Program-made: the position numbers and the translations under genes
Shown: positions 21,988 through 31,996 of the stretch, piece after piece
Position numbering within the stretch: position 1 is the first letter of the stretch
How the letters are laid out: each line of letters starts with the position of its first letter
The notes under the pieces: generated by a model
The model's input: only the letters and a program-made list of their open reading frames with translations
Told to the model about the DNA's origin: nothing
Database searches by the model: none
Assembly: GCF_014698045.1 (NCBI RefSeq)
Contig: NZ_JACJSE010000008.1
Location: 186,001-250,000, forward strand
Direction: 5' to 3'
From: Aulosira sp. FACHB-615
GTDB taxonomy: Bacteria; Cyanobacteriota; Cyanobacteriia; Cyanobacteriales; Nostocaceae
Length of the DNA stretch: 64,000 nucleotides

Positions 21988-24782
21988 TGATGTGACTCCG
22001 TGGTAACAAATGTTTTCAAGAACTTACGGATTTTTGTGGTTTGGAAATTGGCAGTCATTTTACCCAAGGTAGTAGCAAAAACAGTAAATTGACTATCTTG
22101 CTTGATTAATTCGGCAATCATAGCCTCAATCGCGGGAATGTCTCCCATCATCGCCAAATGATATAGTTGTTGCAAAATCTCCTGAGATGGCAAAATCAGT
22201 TCATTATTATTGTCTGATGGCTCATTTTTAGCAGGTAACGACTGCGATATTGATTCCGCATAAATCCAGTCCACATTAAGTAGCGATCGCAGTGCATTTA
22301 ATAGTTCATCAACTTGCAAAGGTTTAGGTAAAAATGCTGTTGCACCAGCCTCTAAACTTCGTTGCTGATTTTCTTCAAAAACTCTAGCACTAGAGACAAT
22401 AATCGGAATCAAACTTGTTTGGGGATTTTCTTGTAATTGCACCATTAACTCAAAGCCATCCATATTTGGCATAGCTAAATCCAGCACAATCATATCCGGT
22501 TGAAGTTCAGTTGCCACCTGTAGCCCTTGTTTACCATCGGTTGCCTCTAAAGTGCGACAACCAATTTTTTGTAATAAACTACTCAAAATCGAGAGGTGGT
22601 TGCGATCATCATCAACAATCAAAATTTGTGGTATGCGTCCACGAATCCCGATAATTTTGTGATGACTGGCATTCACCGTCAATGTATTCCAGTCATGGGA
22701 AACTGGTATTGGTACTGTGATATCAAACCAAAATAAACTACCTTCGCCTAAATTACTCTGCACTTGAATTTGACTACCCATCAATCCAGCAATTCTTTGA
22801 CTGATAGCTAATCCCAAACCAGTACCTTCAGATTTCCTCCCCGCTTCACCTACTTGTTCAAAAGCCAAAAAGATTTTCTCTAATTGCTCTGGTGACATCC
22901 CAATACCTGTATCTTCTATTTGAAAGCGAATCTTCTGATCAGTGATTTCTGGATTTTCCTGGCTCTTTTGTGACAAATTTTGCTCGATCACATCGATTTT
23001 CAATGTGACGCTGCCGCTATCTGTGAATTTGATAGCATTACCCAGTAAGTTAATTAAAATTTGTCGTAGCCGCTTTTCATCGACTTGAATCACAGTCGCC
23101 AAAGAATCATCAGCTACGATGTTAAATCCAATTCCTTTTTGTTCGGCTCGAATATTACAAATCTCTGTCACGCCATGTAAAAAAGTTGCTAAATGTACAT
23201 TAGTTGCTACCAATTCTAATTTACGAGCTTCAATTTTTGAGAGATCGAGAATATCATTAATCAGCATCAGTAAATGGGAACCACATTGATAGATAATGTT
23301 GACTCCTTCTCGATTTTTATCGGTCAAGTTTGGCGATAACTCTAGCACCTGAGCAAAACCCAGAATGCCATTTAATGGTGTGCGTAACTCATGACTCATG
23401 TTAGCTAAAAACTCACTTTTGGCTTCGTTAGCCGCATCAGCCGCTTGTTTGGCTTCCAGTAGTTCACGAGTGCGTTCTTCGACTTTAAACTCAAGAGTTT
23501 TAGAATAATCTAGAAGTTGAGAATTGGCAATTTCTAGTTGTCGGTTAGCTTCTTCTAACTTTTGTTGTTTATAGGCATTGGTTGTGGCAATCACACTACT
23601 AATAAAGGCAGCTAACCCTGGGGTGATGGGAATCAACAAACCCTGTAAAAATATTCCATAACCACCCACCAGAAAACCACCACTGATGCCTATTGTTGCC
23701 CAGAGAATTTTGCCACCGGGAATGTTGCGCTGGGTACGCCAACTTGCTAAACACCAGCTACCACCAGAACCAATCAAAGACCACAAAATAATCCAAAATG
23801 ACGTGGTATTGCCAGAAAAACCATGTAGGTTTGCTTTACCTGTTTTTGCTCCTTGGACTATTTGATGGGCAATATTGGCATGAATCACGACTCCAGCTGT
23901 GGGTTTTTGAGCAGCAATCAAAGAGGAACTAAAAGGGGTGCTAAAGAAATCATTGGTACTAGAGGCCGTTGAGCCAATAAACACCATGCGATCGCGCATC
24001 ATATTGGTGGGGATAGTTCCTGCCAACACATCCCGCATCGCCACTGTGCGAAACGACGTTTCAGCACCATGCCAGTTGAGCAGAATTTGATAACCACCCA
24101 CATCAGTATCGGAATAACCTGCTTCTCGGTTTTGCAGTGGCAGATAAATTTGATTATTTAAGCGAAACTTCTGTTGCTCTGGATTTACTGGTTCTAAAGA
24201 AATTTTGTCTGCTTCCAGATACTTGAGGGCCACCATCGTAGCCAATCCGGCTTTAATTTTTCCGTCTTGTTTGGCATCAGCAGCTGTGAGTAAAGCACGC
24301 CGCACATGGCGATCGCCATCTAATACCAAGTCTGCTAATCCAACTTGTTCTAGTTTTTGCAATTCTGGTGGGGGATTGACACGCTCCCCAGTAATTTTTT
24401 CCACCCCAATTAAATTAGGCGTGCTGCGAAAAACCTCTACCAGTTGCTTATATCCTTTGCCTTCTGGTAAATCTCGGTAAAGATCCAAGCCAATGGCGCG
24501 GGGTTGCTGCGATCGGATTTTCTGGAGTAATTGTGCTAGTGACCAGTCTGGAATCGGCCATTTACCGACCGATTGAATATCTCGTTCATCAATTGTCACA
24601 ATCACGATTTCGTCAGCTATGGTATTTTGCGAACGTTGTCGCATCCATTCATCACGAAGTTTCCACTCCGGCAAATTAAAAAGTCCCAATGACTGCCCAA
24701 CAATAACTGTAAGAGCGACACTGGGAGTAATAATTAAAACGCTACGCGAGCGTTGCATCAAACCTTGGAATTTACGCCACAT
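21984..24782 (-). CDS. CHASE2-domain hybrid histidine kinase
   Basis: About 932 residues from ATG 24782 (MWRKFQG); a further in-frame ATG at 24806 adds eight. In the longer numbering: N-terminal membrane helix (about 23-43), extracytoplasmic CHASE2 sensor (about 48-330), three transmembrane helices (about 336-410), a coiled coil, HisKA with H472 (MSHELRTPLNG), HATPase with EDTGIGM and GTGLGLAI, and a C-terminal receiver with D776 (MIVLDLAMPN) and K828. CHASE2 senses unknown envelope or external signals. Its place after the DUF928 and CHAT genes on the same strand suggests that it monitors the exported products. The roughly 110 residues after the receiver are helical and unassigned. Confidence 0.92.
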   Translation of the reverse strand: MWRKFQGLMQRSRSVLIITPSVALTVIVGQSLGLFNLPEWKLRDEWMRQRSQNTIADEIVIVTIDERDIQSVGKWPIPDWSLAQLLQKIRSQQPRAIGLDLYRDLPEGKGYKQLVEVFRSTPNLIGVEKITGERVNPPPELQKLEQVGLADLVLDGDRHVRRALLTAADAKQDGKIKAGLATMVALKYLEADKISLEPVNPEQQKFRLNNQIYLPLQNREAGYSDTDVGGYQILLNWHGAETSFRTVAMRDVLAGTIPTNMMRDRMVFIGSTASSTNDFFSTPFSSSLIAAQKPTAGVVIHANIAHQIVQGAKTGKANLHGFSGNTTSFWIILWSLIGSGGSWCLASWRTQRNIPGGKILWATIGISGGFLVGGYGIFLQGLLIPITPGLAAFISSVIATTNAYKQQKLEEANRQLEIANSQLLDYSKTLEFKVEERTRELLEAKQAADAANEAKSEFLANMSHELRTPLNGILGFAQVLELSPNLTDKNREGVNIIYQCGSHLLMLINDILDLSKIEARKLELVATNVHLATFLHGVTEICNIRAEQKGIGFNIVADDSLATVIQVDEKRLRQILINLLGNAIKFTDSGSVTLKIDVIEQNLSQKSQENPEITDQKIRFQIEDTGIGMSPEQLEKIFLAFEQVGEAGRKSEGTGLGLAISQRIAGLMGSQIQVQSNLGEGSLFWFDITVPIPVSHDWNTLTVNASHHKIIGIRGRIPQILIVDDDRNHLSILSSLLQKIGCRTLEATDGKQGLQVATELQPDMIVLDLAMPNMDGFELMVQLQENPQTSLIPIIVSSARVFEENQQRSLEAGATAFLPKPLQVDELLNALRSLLNVDWIYAESISQSLPAKNEPSDNNNELILPSQEILQQLYHLAMMGDIPAIEAMIAELIKQDSQFTVFATTLGKMTANFQTTKIRKFLKTFVTTESHQ

Positions 24783-24848
24783 AATTTCGCCGGAGGCACA
24801 TAACATTGATTAGCATTGGTCAGCCATGACTCCACTAAAACTTGTTTG

Positions 24849-24942
24849 AGCGGAGGATAAGGGGCAGGGAGCGGGAAGGGGGAGAATATGTACCCAATTC
24901 CCCCTGCAACCTTGCCTCCTGCCCTCTGTACCCCTGCTAGGT
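24849..24942. repeat. G-rich/C-rich intergenic inverted block
   Basis: A GGGGCAGGGAGCGGGAAGGG run is followed by a complementary C-rich run ending near 24940, similar to the block at 4966-5100. It lies in the 200-bp gap between the DUF928 gene and the CHASE2 kinase gene and could fold into a hairpin that reduces read-through. Confidence 0.55.
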
Positions 24943-24984
24943 CTACACAGCATTTCGGATTGGTGAACTACTAGTCATCAGTCC

Positions 24985-26106
24985 CTAATTAGCTGATGCG
25001 ACTAAGGGAGCAGCTGCAATATCCTTTAAGCTCACGGAAGAGAGAAGTTCTTGCCATTGCTTAACAATTGTAGGATTTTCGGGTTGGGTCGTCTGTAGTG
25101 CAGCCATTGTTGCTACACAGTCATACCACACCCCGCTTTTACCAAAGGCAACTGCCCGTTGGAGAGCATCTGACTGCTGCATTGCTGTTGTCAATTCAGC
25201 AGTTGGCTGGATACGTTCAATCCAACCATCAACATAAGGCGTACTGGGGCTAAGTGTTCCATCCACTTTCAGCGCCAAGAACCATTGATAGTTTTTCCCA
25301 ACAGCTAAAGCAGGTGCATCTGCTGGTAATTTGATTGCCATGACTCCAGTTTTCCCAACCACCGGAATAGTCATTTGATATTGGGTATCACCGGCTTCAT
25401 CCTTGAGGCTAAATACAGCTTCTTCGGCATTAGAAGCAGGCAGATAAACCAAAATGGTCGGGTGTGCTGAAGTTGTGGTGCCATAAAAGCTTTCAGGCAG
25501 AAGCGCAATTAAGGCGGCTGGCCCGGTTGCGGCTACAGTTCCAGGATTCAAGTAGTAAGTACCTAAACGGGAAGCTCCGCCGTATGCTTCTTGAGGGGCG
25601 CTGTTACCTTTTTTGGGGGTAAAGAGATTCCCACGAGAAGCCCCACCTGACGCTTCTTGAGGGGCGCTATTATCTTTTTTGGGGGTAAAGATATTCCCGC
25701 GAGAAGCCCCACCTGACGCTTCTTGAGGGGCATTATTATCTTTTTTGGGGGTAAAGATATTCCCGCGAGAAGCCCCACCAGTTGCTTGTCTGGGCGCACT
25801 ATTACCTTGGTTTGGGGTAAAGATATTGCCACGAGAAGCTCCACCAGTTGCTTGTCTGGGCGCACTGTTACCTTTGTTGGGTACAAAGATACTGCCACGG
25901 GAAGCCCCACCGGTTGATTGTCTGGGTGCACTATTACCTTTGTTGGGTACAAAGATACTGCCACGGGAAGCTCCACCAGTGGAGTCTCTGGGCGCAGAAT
26001 TTTTGACAGGCGGGGTAAATGTTACAGCATAGGCACTAGCCCATGTGCTACTAGCAATCAGAGCGATAATGCTCAATGTGCTAGTTAGATATCGTAGTTT
26101 TTTCAT
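24985..26106 (-). CDS. Exported DUF928 protein with amplified GGASRG repeats
   Basis: 373 residues from ATG 26106 (MKKLRYLTS); the frame upstream to 26274 lacks features of a real N-terminus. A Sec signal peptide ends near ASA (about residue 27). Residues about 35-185 hold seven GGASR repeats in 22-residue units such as NSAPRQSTGGASRG. The rest is a DUF928 domain (ALIALLPESFYGTTTSAHPT, LVYLPASNAEEAVFSLKDEA, YQWFLALKVDGT, YVDGWIERIQ). DUF928 proteins are cyanobacterial, exported, of unknown biochemistry, and often encoded beside CHAT and CHASE2 genes as here. The usual protein carries only one or a few GG-x-R segments, so the repeat expansion is unusual. Confidence 0.85.
   Translation of the reverse strand: MKKLRYLTSTLSIIALIASSTWASAYAVTFTPPVKNSAPRDSTGGASRGSIFVPNKGNSAPRQSTGGASRGSIFVPNKGNSAPRQATGGASRGNIFTPNQGNSAPRQATGGASRGNIFTPKKDNNAPQEASGGASRGNIFTPKKDNSAPQEASGGASRGNLFTPKKGNSAPQEAYGGASRLGTYYLNPGTVAATGPAALIALLPESFYGTTTSAHPTILVYLPASNAEEAVFSLKDEAGDTQYQMTIPVVGKTGVMAIKLPADAPALAVGKNYQWFLALKVDGTLSPSTPYVDGWIERIQPTAELTTAMQQSDALQRAVAFGKSGVWYDCVATMAALQTTQPENPTIVKQWQELLSSVSLKDIAAAPLVASAN
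25566..26010 (-). repeat. 66-bp in-frame tandem repeat
   Basis: Six to seven direct units of 66 bp inside the DUF928 gene, each encoding 22 residues. Units nearest the N-terminus share SIFVPNKG, the later ones NIFTPKKD, so the array grew by duplication of neighbouring units. Confidence 0.9.
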
Positions 26107-26293
26107 ATTTGACCTCATCCCATTGATGCAGTAATGGAAAATACATTGAAGTCCATTGAGAGAACAATTTCTGGAAAACTGATAAACTCTGGTTAACCTG
26201 GGAACACTACTAGCATTTATATCTGAATCACTGTGAAAAAACCATAAAGCTAATGTTTTTCTTGATTCAAACAATCTAAGTAATATTACAAAA

Positions 26294-28861
26294 TCAAGAC
26301 CAGTTCCCTACCAAAACAAAGGCAGACCAAAAGAACGGATCACGGAAATCGGTTTGGCGAATCAGATTAATTTGGGCTTGCCTTAAAGCTTCAGCTTTGG
26401 TGATTTTGGGTTGTTTTAGCTGGTCATAAAAGCGAGTCATGAGCATTTGGGCAGCTTTATCTTTCACTGGCCAGAGTGTGGCAATGGTGGAACGTGCGCC
26501 AGATTTTACGGCTAAACCCGCTAATCCCAGAGCCGCGCGATCGTCACCACTGGCAGTATCACAGGCACTCAAGACTAATAATTCGATCGCTTTGGTAGAA
26601 TTACCACTACGATTTTTTAAGAGTTCAGACAACTCTTTAACGTTGACTTCGCCATCCCATGTCAATAAAAAAGTATCTTCCAGACGAGAACTAAATTGTC
26701 CGTGGGTGGCGAGGTGAACAACATTCGCCTTACTAGATTTGACATAATCAGCGAGGGCTTCACTGGTGAATTGCTGGTTGAGCAATGTGGAAGAAGGAAC
26801 TTTTTGAGAGATTTGCTTAACTTCTGATTCCACTGCTGGTAAAGCACTAAAACCAGAACGAGATTCGCTAATACCTCCGATAATGGCATCAATGCGGCTT
26901 TGTTGGAGCGATTGAGCAGCCATCAGTTGTAATCCGGGTGAGAGCGCCACAGCATACTTTTCAATCAGATATTGCTTACCGTCGTATAAGGCGGCCATGG
27001 GAATATTCCGCAACCGTCCATCTAAGACAAATACTAATGTTTTGGTATCTTTAAAGGCTTGCTCGGCTTCTGCGGGACGAATCAGCCAATCATAAATCTG
27101 TTGGGATAATTTCTCTCGCTCACTGGAGTCGGAAACTGGGTTAAGAGCCACCAGGAATTTATCTAGGGTTTCGTCAATTTCTGCTTGAGATTTAGGAGTG
27201 GCATAGTAACGCAGTGGTTTTCCTGCTTGGGAGAAAATTATACCCAGGCGATCGCTTAAAATAATCGGATAAACTACTGTTGCTGTCGGGTCAACCTTAT
27301 CAATTTGCTGGGCTTTATCTAAACAAGCTTCCCGGAAAAAGTTATCTAGTTCAGCAACTTGTAATGATTCAATCAATTCTCGCGCTTGAGTTAATGCGGT
27401 CTGGCTGGGTTGGTCATCTAGCAATAAACTCACTAGTTCTCGATAAACAGGCTCAACACTTTCCCGGAAGGAAAACTGCACATCAGGATTCACCGCCACC
27501 ATATCTCCGCGCAATGCCTTTAATGATTTCACGGCTTCGGTGTAAGCTGTAATTGCTTGGGGGCGGCTACCTTGTTTTCTATACAACTTCCCAACCTGCC
27601 AAGCTGATTGAGCAATCAAATCATCCGCTTGAATTTCACGGGCAATCTTCAGGGATTTATCGGCTAATTCCTGTGCTTGAGACCACTGTTTTTTACGACT
27701 GTAGAGTTCTGCCCATTCATGTAGTGCATAAGCTTGGGCGCTACTGTCCTGAATTTTTTCAGCAGATTTAACAGTGTCTGCCAATAGTTGGGCTAACTCT
27801 TGACTAGGTAAAATTCGCTCGGAATTTTCGACGCGATTCATGGTGGCAACAAAGTTAATTGCTGCACCTAAAGAACTATGACTAGGTGGTAATTCAGCCA
27901 ACTGTTGACGCAATTGTGGTGCAAGGGGAATGGCGTATTCTAGTTTGTTGTAATCCACCAAGAGTTTGAAGCGAGCTAACCGCGCCTGTAAAGCTTCATT
28001 AGGGTTAGTAGCAGCTGTTTCTGCATCTTCAAAGTAATTTAAGGCGGCTTCTGGGTCTTGGAAATCAGAAGCTACTTTCCCCAAACTTGCCAGAATCGAA
28101 CTTAACTGGGTTTTAGCTGCAATTTGGTTGGCTGCGGCTAAACTTTGTTCTAAGATTGACTTGCTATTACGATCGCCAATGGCATGTAAAGCTAAACCCA
28201 GCGATCGCAATCCACTGACTTTAATTTCCGAATCGGGCATAGCCGCCAACTTCTGCGCTAAAGCCTCTAACTGTTGCTTAGAACGACGGTAAAATCCTAA
28301 ACTTTGTAGGGCTTGGGCTTGGTTAATTTGACTACCTAAACTGCCAATTTTGTCCCCCGCCTGCTCATAATATTTTTGGGCTTGTTGCCAAATATCTAAG
28401 GCTGTTTCTGCTTTACCAGTGCGGAGTTGTAAATTGGCTTGAGTATTCAGTATTTGCGCCCAGATAATAGCATCGGCAGTTGGTTGAGCCGTTTGCAAAA
28501 TCTTTACACTTTGGGCGATAGATTTTTCTGCTGCTTCCCATTGATTGAGTTCTTGTTGTGCTAAAGACAAGTAACTTAAACTTAAGGCTTCGTTGGGGCG
28601 ATCGCCTTGGTCATGGTAACTTTGTACTGCCATTTGCCATGCGTTCACTGCTTCTGTAAAGCTACCAGATTGGTAAAGTTGTCGTCCTTGTTCTAGCCAA
28701 TTGGTAGATTCTGTAGCCGATACATTGAGATTGAGACTAGCAACAGAATTGGTCGATACTGGTCGAGATGCTTGAGCGGGTGTGATGGTTACTGCCAAAC
28801 ACAAACTCATAATACTTAGACTGATATATAACCAACGACGTTGTTTGATGAGGAAATTCAT
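26294..28861 (-). CDS. Exported TPR-CHAT (caspase-like) protein
   Basis: 855 residues. A signal peptide or anchor (about residues 8-31, ending AQA) is followed by TPR repeats through about residue 470 (for example NWLEQGRQLYQSGSFTEAVN and GKLYRKQGSRPQAITAYTEA) and a C-terminal CHAT domain (about 560-855). The CHAT catalytic pair is intact: His720 in HLATHGQF and Cys767 in LSACDTASGD. CHAT is a clan CD, caspase/separase-like peptidase fold; this one would act outside the cytoplasm. It is 34 bp downstream of a TPS exoprotein gene and probably on one transcript with it, so the exoproteins are candidate substrates, an inference not shown by the sequence. Confidence 0.88.
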   Translation of the reverse strand: MNFLIKQRRWLYISLSIMSLCLAVTITPAQASRPVSTNSVASLNLNVSATESTNWLEQGRQLYQSGSFTEAVNAWQMAVQSYHDQGDRPNEALSLSYLSLAQQELNQWEAAEKSIAQSVKILQTAQPTADAIIWAQILNTQANLQLRTGKAETALDIWQQAQKYYEQAGDKIGSLGSQINQAQALQSLGFYRRSKQQLEALAQKLAAMPDSEIKVSGLRSLGLALHAIGDRNSKSILEQSLAAANQIAAKTQLSSILASLGKVASDFQDPEAALNYFEDAETAATNPNEALQARLARFKLLVDYNKLEYAIPLAPQLRQQLAELPPSHSSLGAAINFVATMNRVENSERILPSQELAQLLADTVKSAEKIQDSSAQAYALHEWAELYSRKKQWSQAQELADKSLKIAREIQADDLIAQSAWQVGKLYRKQGSRPQAITAYTEAVKSLKALRGDMVAVNPDVQFSFRESVEPVYRELVSLLLDDQPSQTALTQARELIESLQVAELDNFFREACLDKAQQIDKVDPTATVVYPIILSDRLGIIFSQAGKPLRYYATPKSQAEIDETLDKFLVALNPVSDSSEREKLSQQIYDWLIRPAEAEQAFKDTKTLVFVLDGRLRNIPMAALYDGKQYLIEKYAVALSPGLQLMAAQSLQQSRIDAIIGGISESRSGFSALPAVESEVKQISQKVPSSTLLNQQFTSEALADYVKSSKANVVHLATHGQFSSRLEDTFLLTWDGEVNVKELSELLKNRSGNSTKAIELLVLSACDTASGDDRAALGLAGLAVKSGARSTIATLWPVKDKAAQMLMTRFYDQLKQPKITKAEALRQAQINLIRQTDFRDPFFWSAFVLVGNWS

Positions 28862-28895
28862 AGGTAGTTATAGGTTAAAAGTAGAGAGAGAAAAT

Positions 28896-31511
28896 TTAGG
28901 GAGTCAATGAACTCTGCAAAAGCGCACTACAGGTTAATTGCGGCTGTGTATTTGTGGGGAATGTCGCTGCGATTAACTCAACTTGGCCTTGGGCATTACG
29001 TCGCCAAGAAGTTGCTTGCACCATCACTTGTGGAAGAGGAGGTGCTTGTGCATTAATACTGCCTGGTTTGCGAAATGCAGAGATGTGACGGACATCAGAC
29101 CAAGTGCGATCGCTCCAAACTTGTTGAGTCGGATTTTGTGGTATTCCGCCCCTGCCAGTGGCAACAAAACTACTACCTTGATTGCGATCGCAAGCATTCG
29201 CTATTTGCTGCGATGGATCAGTTAAATTGGCTGGTAATTCCACTAAACCAGAATTGGGGTCAACACCAACGTTATTCACTTCCACTGTCCCATTCACCCC
29301 AAACTGTGAACTGGCAGTAATATCATTTTCTGGTGTCAATTGCGAACGATATTCTAAACCGATAATTCCCTGAGTGGTAATTTGAATATTACCGCCACGA
29401 CCTTGAATTGCATTGGCAATAATATCGCTATTTTCTAACCCCACAATTATGGGTGCATTAATATTGATATTGCCTCCAGTAGAATTACCACTGGCATTAG
29501 CACTAATTTTGCTACCATGCCTTAGTAACAACACCTCATCTACTTGTAGTTGAATATTCCCCTGACTGCCGCCATTCACTTCTGAACGTAGACTAGCGGC
29601 ATTATCCAAGAAAATCTGCCGAGCATTGAGATTGAGATTCCCGGCATCGCCTGTGCCTATATTGCTGACAGTGATTTGAGCATTATCACGTACACGTACT
29701 GTATCAGCTTGAATATTTACCGAACCTGCGGCAAAGTTAGTTGTTGAAGATGCGGTGATGCTACTGGGTAAAATCTGACCATTACTTAAGGGCTGAGATA
29801 TACCCTGCACATCCAAATTTTTCACTTGTAAGTTAATACCGCCAGCATTTCCCTGACCTTGTGTCGAGGAAGTGATTTGACCACCATTGAATAATCGTAA
29901 GTTCTCTGCTGTTAAGTCAATAGTGCCACCTAGACCAACTACATTTTTACCGACGGAAGTATTGATGCCAGTCACTAAACCGCTAAAGGTTTCAATAACT
30001 GGGTCGCTGATGGTCACATCTGTAGCTTGGATAGTGATATTGCCAGCAGTACCATTTCCCGCTAAGGTGCTGCGAATTGAACCACCATTACTCACCGTTA
30101 ATCTGCCAGTCTCAATGTCAATATTTCCGGCTTGACCTACTCCTGATGGCTGGACAGAAGTTGTCACTCCAGAAGCTAGGGAACTTTGACTTTTGGTTCC
30201 ACCTGCAATTTCAAAACTCTCGGTTGCTCGAATATAAATATTTCCGGTTTTACCTGTAGCGGTTAATCGACCACCAAATAAATCAGAACTAATTAATCCA
30301 CCATCAACTGTACGTAGTCGATTTGTTTCTATCGTGATGTTGCCACCGATATTATTCGTTCCGCTAGAAACAGTGTTAATGTCAGTAGACGAGATCATAT
30401 TCCTATTAGGAATAGTATTAGTACCTATCAACTCTATATCGGTAGTATGGATATAAATATCACCTGTTCTAGAGTTGTTACCCCTAGTTGTAGATTGAAG
30501 CGATGCGCCATTAGTAATGCGTAAGCGTCCTGTTTTAATTACCACATCTCCTGCACGACCAGTACTTGAGGCACCAATAGAAGTGCCAAGGGAAGTCCTG
30601 GGTCTTCCTGAAGTAGATGCTCCCAATATTTCAACAAAATCTGTGGTGTTAACAATAATTCCTTTACCTTGACCACCGGAAGTACTAGATTGAATATTTG
30701 ACCCATCTTGTAAAGTCAACCCCCGCCCACGAATATTGATAGCACCACCATTAGTTCCATTAGTGTTAATCGATGAGGCTGTTTGCAAAGTAATCGTACC
30801 CCAATCAGGTGTATTAGCTATGCTTGTTAATTGCCAGCCTGCTTGATTGTCAATTTTGATATCGGCATTTCGCACCGCCCATAACTCCACACGCCCATCG
30901 GGAACCCTCAGTCTGGCTTCTGTCAGATTAATTTGACTCCCAACTAACGCCAAAGTTTGGTTAGTCGGAACTTGTAATTGTCCTTGTACTTGGATAGCGC
31001 CGGCGTTAGTCCCCAGTTGTAAACCAACAGGTACGCTCATAGTTAACACAGGAGTTTGAGCGATGTCAGTGCTGAACTCTTTCCCATCCGCAAATGTAAT
31101 AGTGTTGGCTGTTGTCCCAATAAAGGAACCAGCAATACTCAAACGGGCATTTTTACCAAAGATAATCCCGGCGGGGTTGAGTAAGAATAAATTGGCATTA
31201 GCGTTGATGGTTCCATCAATGTAGGAAATACTATTGCCAGTAACACGACTAAAAATGTTTTGAATACCGGAAGTAGTTTTGAAGAATACAGAAACGTTAC
31301 TAGGTATGGAGAATTGGCTGAAGCTATGAAACAAATTATTACCAACAGCAGTGCCGTTTTTGATCTCAATCTCAATAGGGTTGCTGTCATCAATATGGGT
31401 TTTGAGAGTGCCATCAGGCTTTACTTGCGCCAGAGTAGGACGGTTGCACAATAAGAGAACTCCTAATGGCAAGAGCGTCGAACTCAAAAGTACTTGATTC
31501 ACCAAACCCAT
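28896..31511 (-). CDS. TPS exoprotein, filamentous haemagglutinin N-terminal domain (copy 1)
   Basis: 871 residues with a good Shine-Dalgarno (GGGAG) before ATG 31511. Signal peptide to about residue 28, then the TPS domain with NLFHSFSQFSIP and NPAGIIFG (from residue 112), the signals recognised by a TpsB (FhaC/ShlB-like) outer-membrane transporter. The rest is predicted right-handed beta-helix with recurring GNI-x-I units (as in GGAINIRGRG, GTAGNITIQA). It ends in the array's shared tail: SSFVATGRGGIPQNP, DRTWSD, SWRRNAQGQVEL and a final LTC. Likely a secreted or surface adhesin. Central parts match copy 4 (VQGISQPLSNGQILPSSI). It is the last exoprotein before the CHAT gene. Confidence 0.88.
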   Translation of the reverse strand: MGLVNQVLLSSTLLPLGVLLLCNRPTLAQVKPDGTLKTHIDDSNPIEIEIKNGTAVGNNLFHSFSQFSIPSNVSVFFKTTSGIQNIFSRVTGNSISYIDGTINANANLFLLNPAGIIFGKNARLSIAGSFIGTTANTITFADGKEFSTDIAQTPVLTMSVPVGLQLGTNAGAIQVQGQLQVPTNQTLALVGSQINLTEARLRVPDGRVELWAVRNADIKIDNQAGWQLTSIANTPDWGTITLQTASSINTNGTNGGAINIRGRGLTLQDGSNIQSSTSGGQGKGIIVNTTDFVEILGASTSGRPRTSLGTSIGASSTGRAGDVVIKTGRLRITNGASLQSTTRGNNSRTGDIYIHTTDIELIGTNTIPNRNMISSTDINTVSSGTNNIGGNITIETNRLRTVDGGLISSDLFGGRLTATGKTGNIYIRATESFEIAGGTKSQSSLASGVTTSVQPSGVGQAGNIDIETGRLTVSNGGSIRSTLAGNGTAGNITIQATDVTISDPVIETFSGLVTGINTSVGKNVVGLGGTIDLTAENLRLFNGGQITSSTQGQGNAGGINLQVKNLDVQGISQPLSNGQILPSSITASSTTNFAAGSVNIQADTVRVRDNAQITVSNIGTGDAGNLNLNARQIFLDNAASLRSEVNGGSQGNIQLQVDEVLLLRHGSKISANASGNSTGGNININAPIIVGLENSDIIANAIQGRGGNIQITTQGIIGLEYRSQLTPENDITASSQFGVNGTVEVNNVGVDPNSGLVELPANLTDPSQQIANACDRNQGSSFVATGRGGIPQNPTQQVWSDRTWSDVRHISAFRKPGSINAQAPPLPQVMVQATSWRRNAQGQVELIAATFPTNTQPQLTCSALLQSSLTP

Positions 31512-31996
31512 GAAAACTCCCTTGATAAACTAGTCGCAGTCTGTACTCTATGTTTAGTATTCCCACAATGACCTAGTTTTTAACTCCACTAGCAAAAAAA
31601 GGGAATGGGGAGTAGGGAGTAAGGAGTAAGGAGTATTTACTAGGACTTACGCAAGAACTCTCTCAAGCTCTTATGACTTAGTTTCCTAGCCTGCGGGTAG
31701 CCGAAGAGCAGTTTACTTTTTTTCATAATTTCGTCTAAGAGGATGTTTGAAAAGTCTAAATTATTACTCACCGGGCGATTGGAAATCGCGGCTACAAAGA
31801 CGAAACCTACCTACATGGTTTTAAAAACCTTGATTTTGTGTAGTCCATGTAGGCGGTCACTGAGCTTGTCGAAGCGTGGACTTTGCTTGTGTAGTAGCGA
31901 ATTCTATTCGCCCAATACTTTTCTCATTACTCATTACTCAAAGAAGTACAAAATCAACAGCCAACTTCTACACAGCTACTTCCTGCTCGCAACATA
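31512..31996. other. Intergenic region with dispersed repeats
   Basis: Contains a GGAGTAAGGAGTAAGGAGTA run (31615-31640), a GC-rich small repeat near 31687-31710 and another at about 31845-31880. The open frames here are short and low-quality; I see no gene. The promoter for the exoprotein-CHAT transcript should lie just upstream of 31511. Confidence 0.5.

Noticed and set aside
25566..26010. Regular repeats that might suggest a CRISPR array
   Set aside because: The period is 66 bp, there are no unique spacers, and the repeats are in frame and encode a 22-residue protein repeat.
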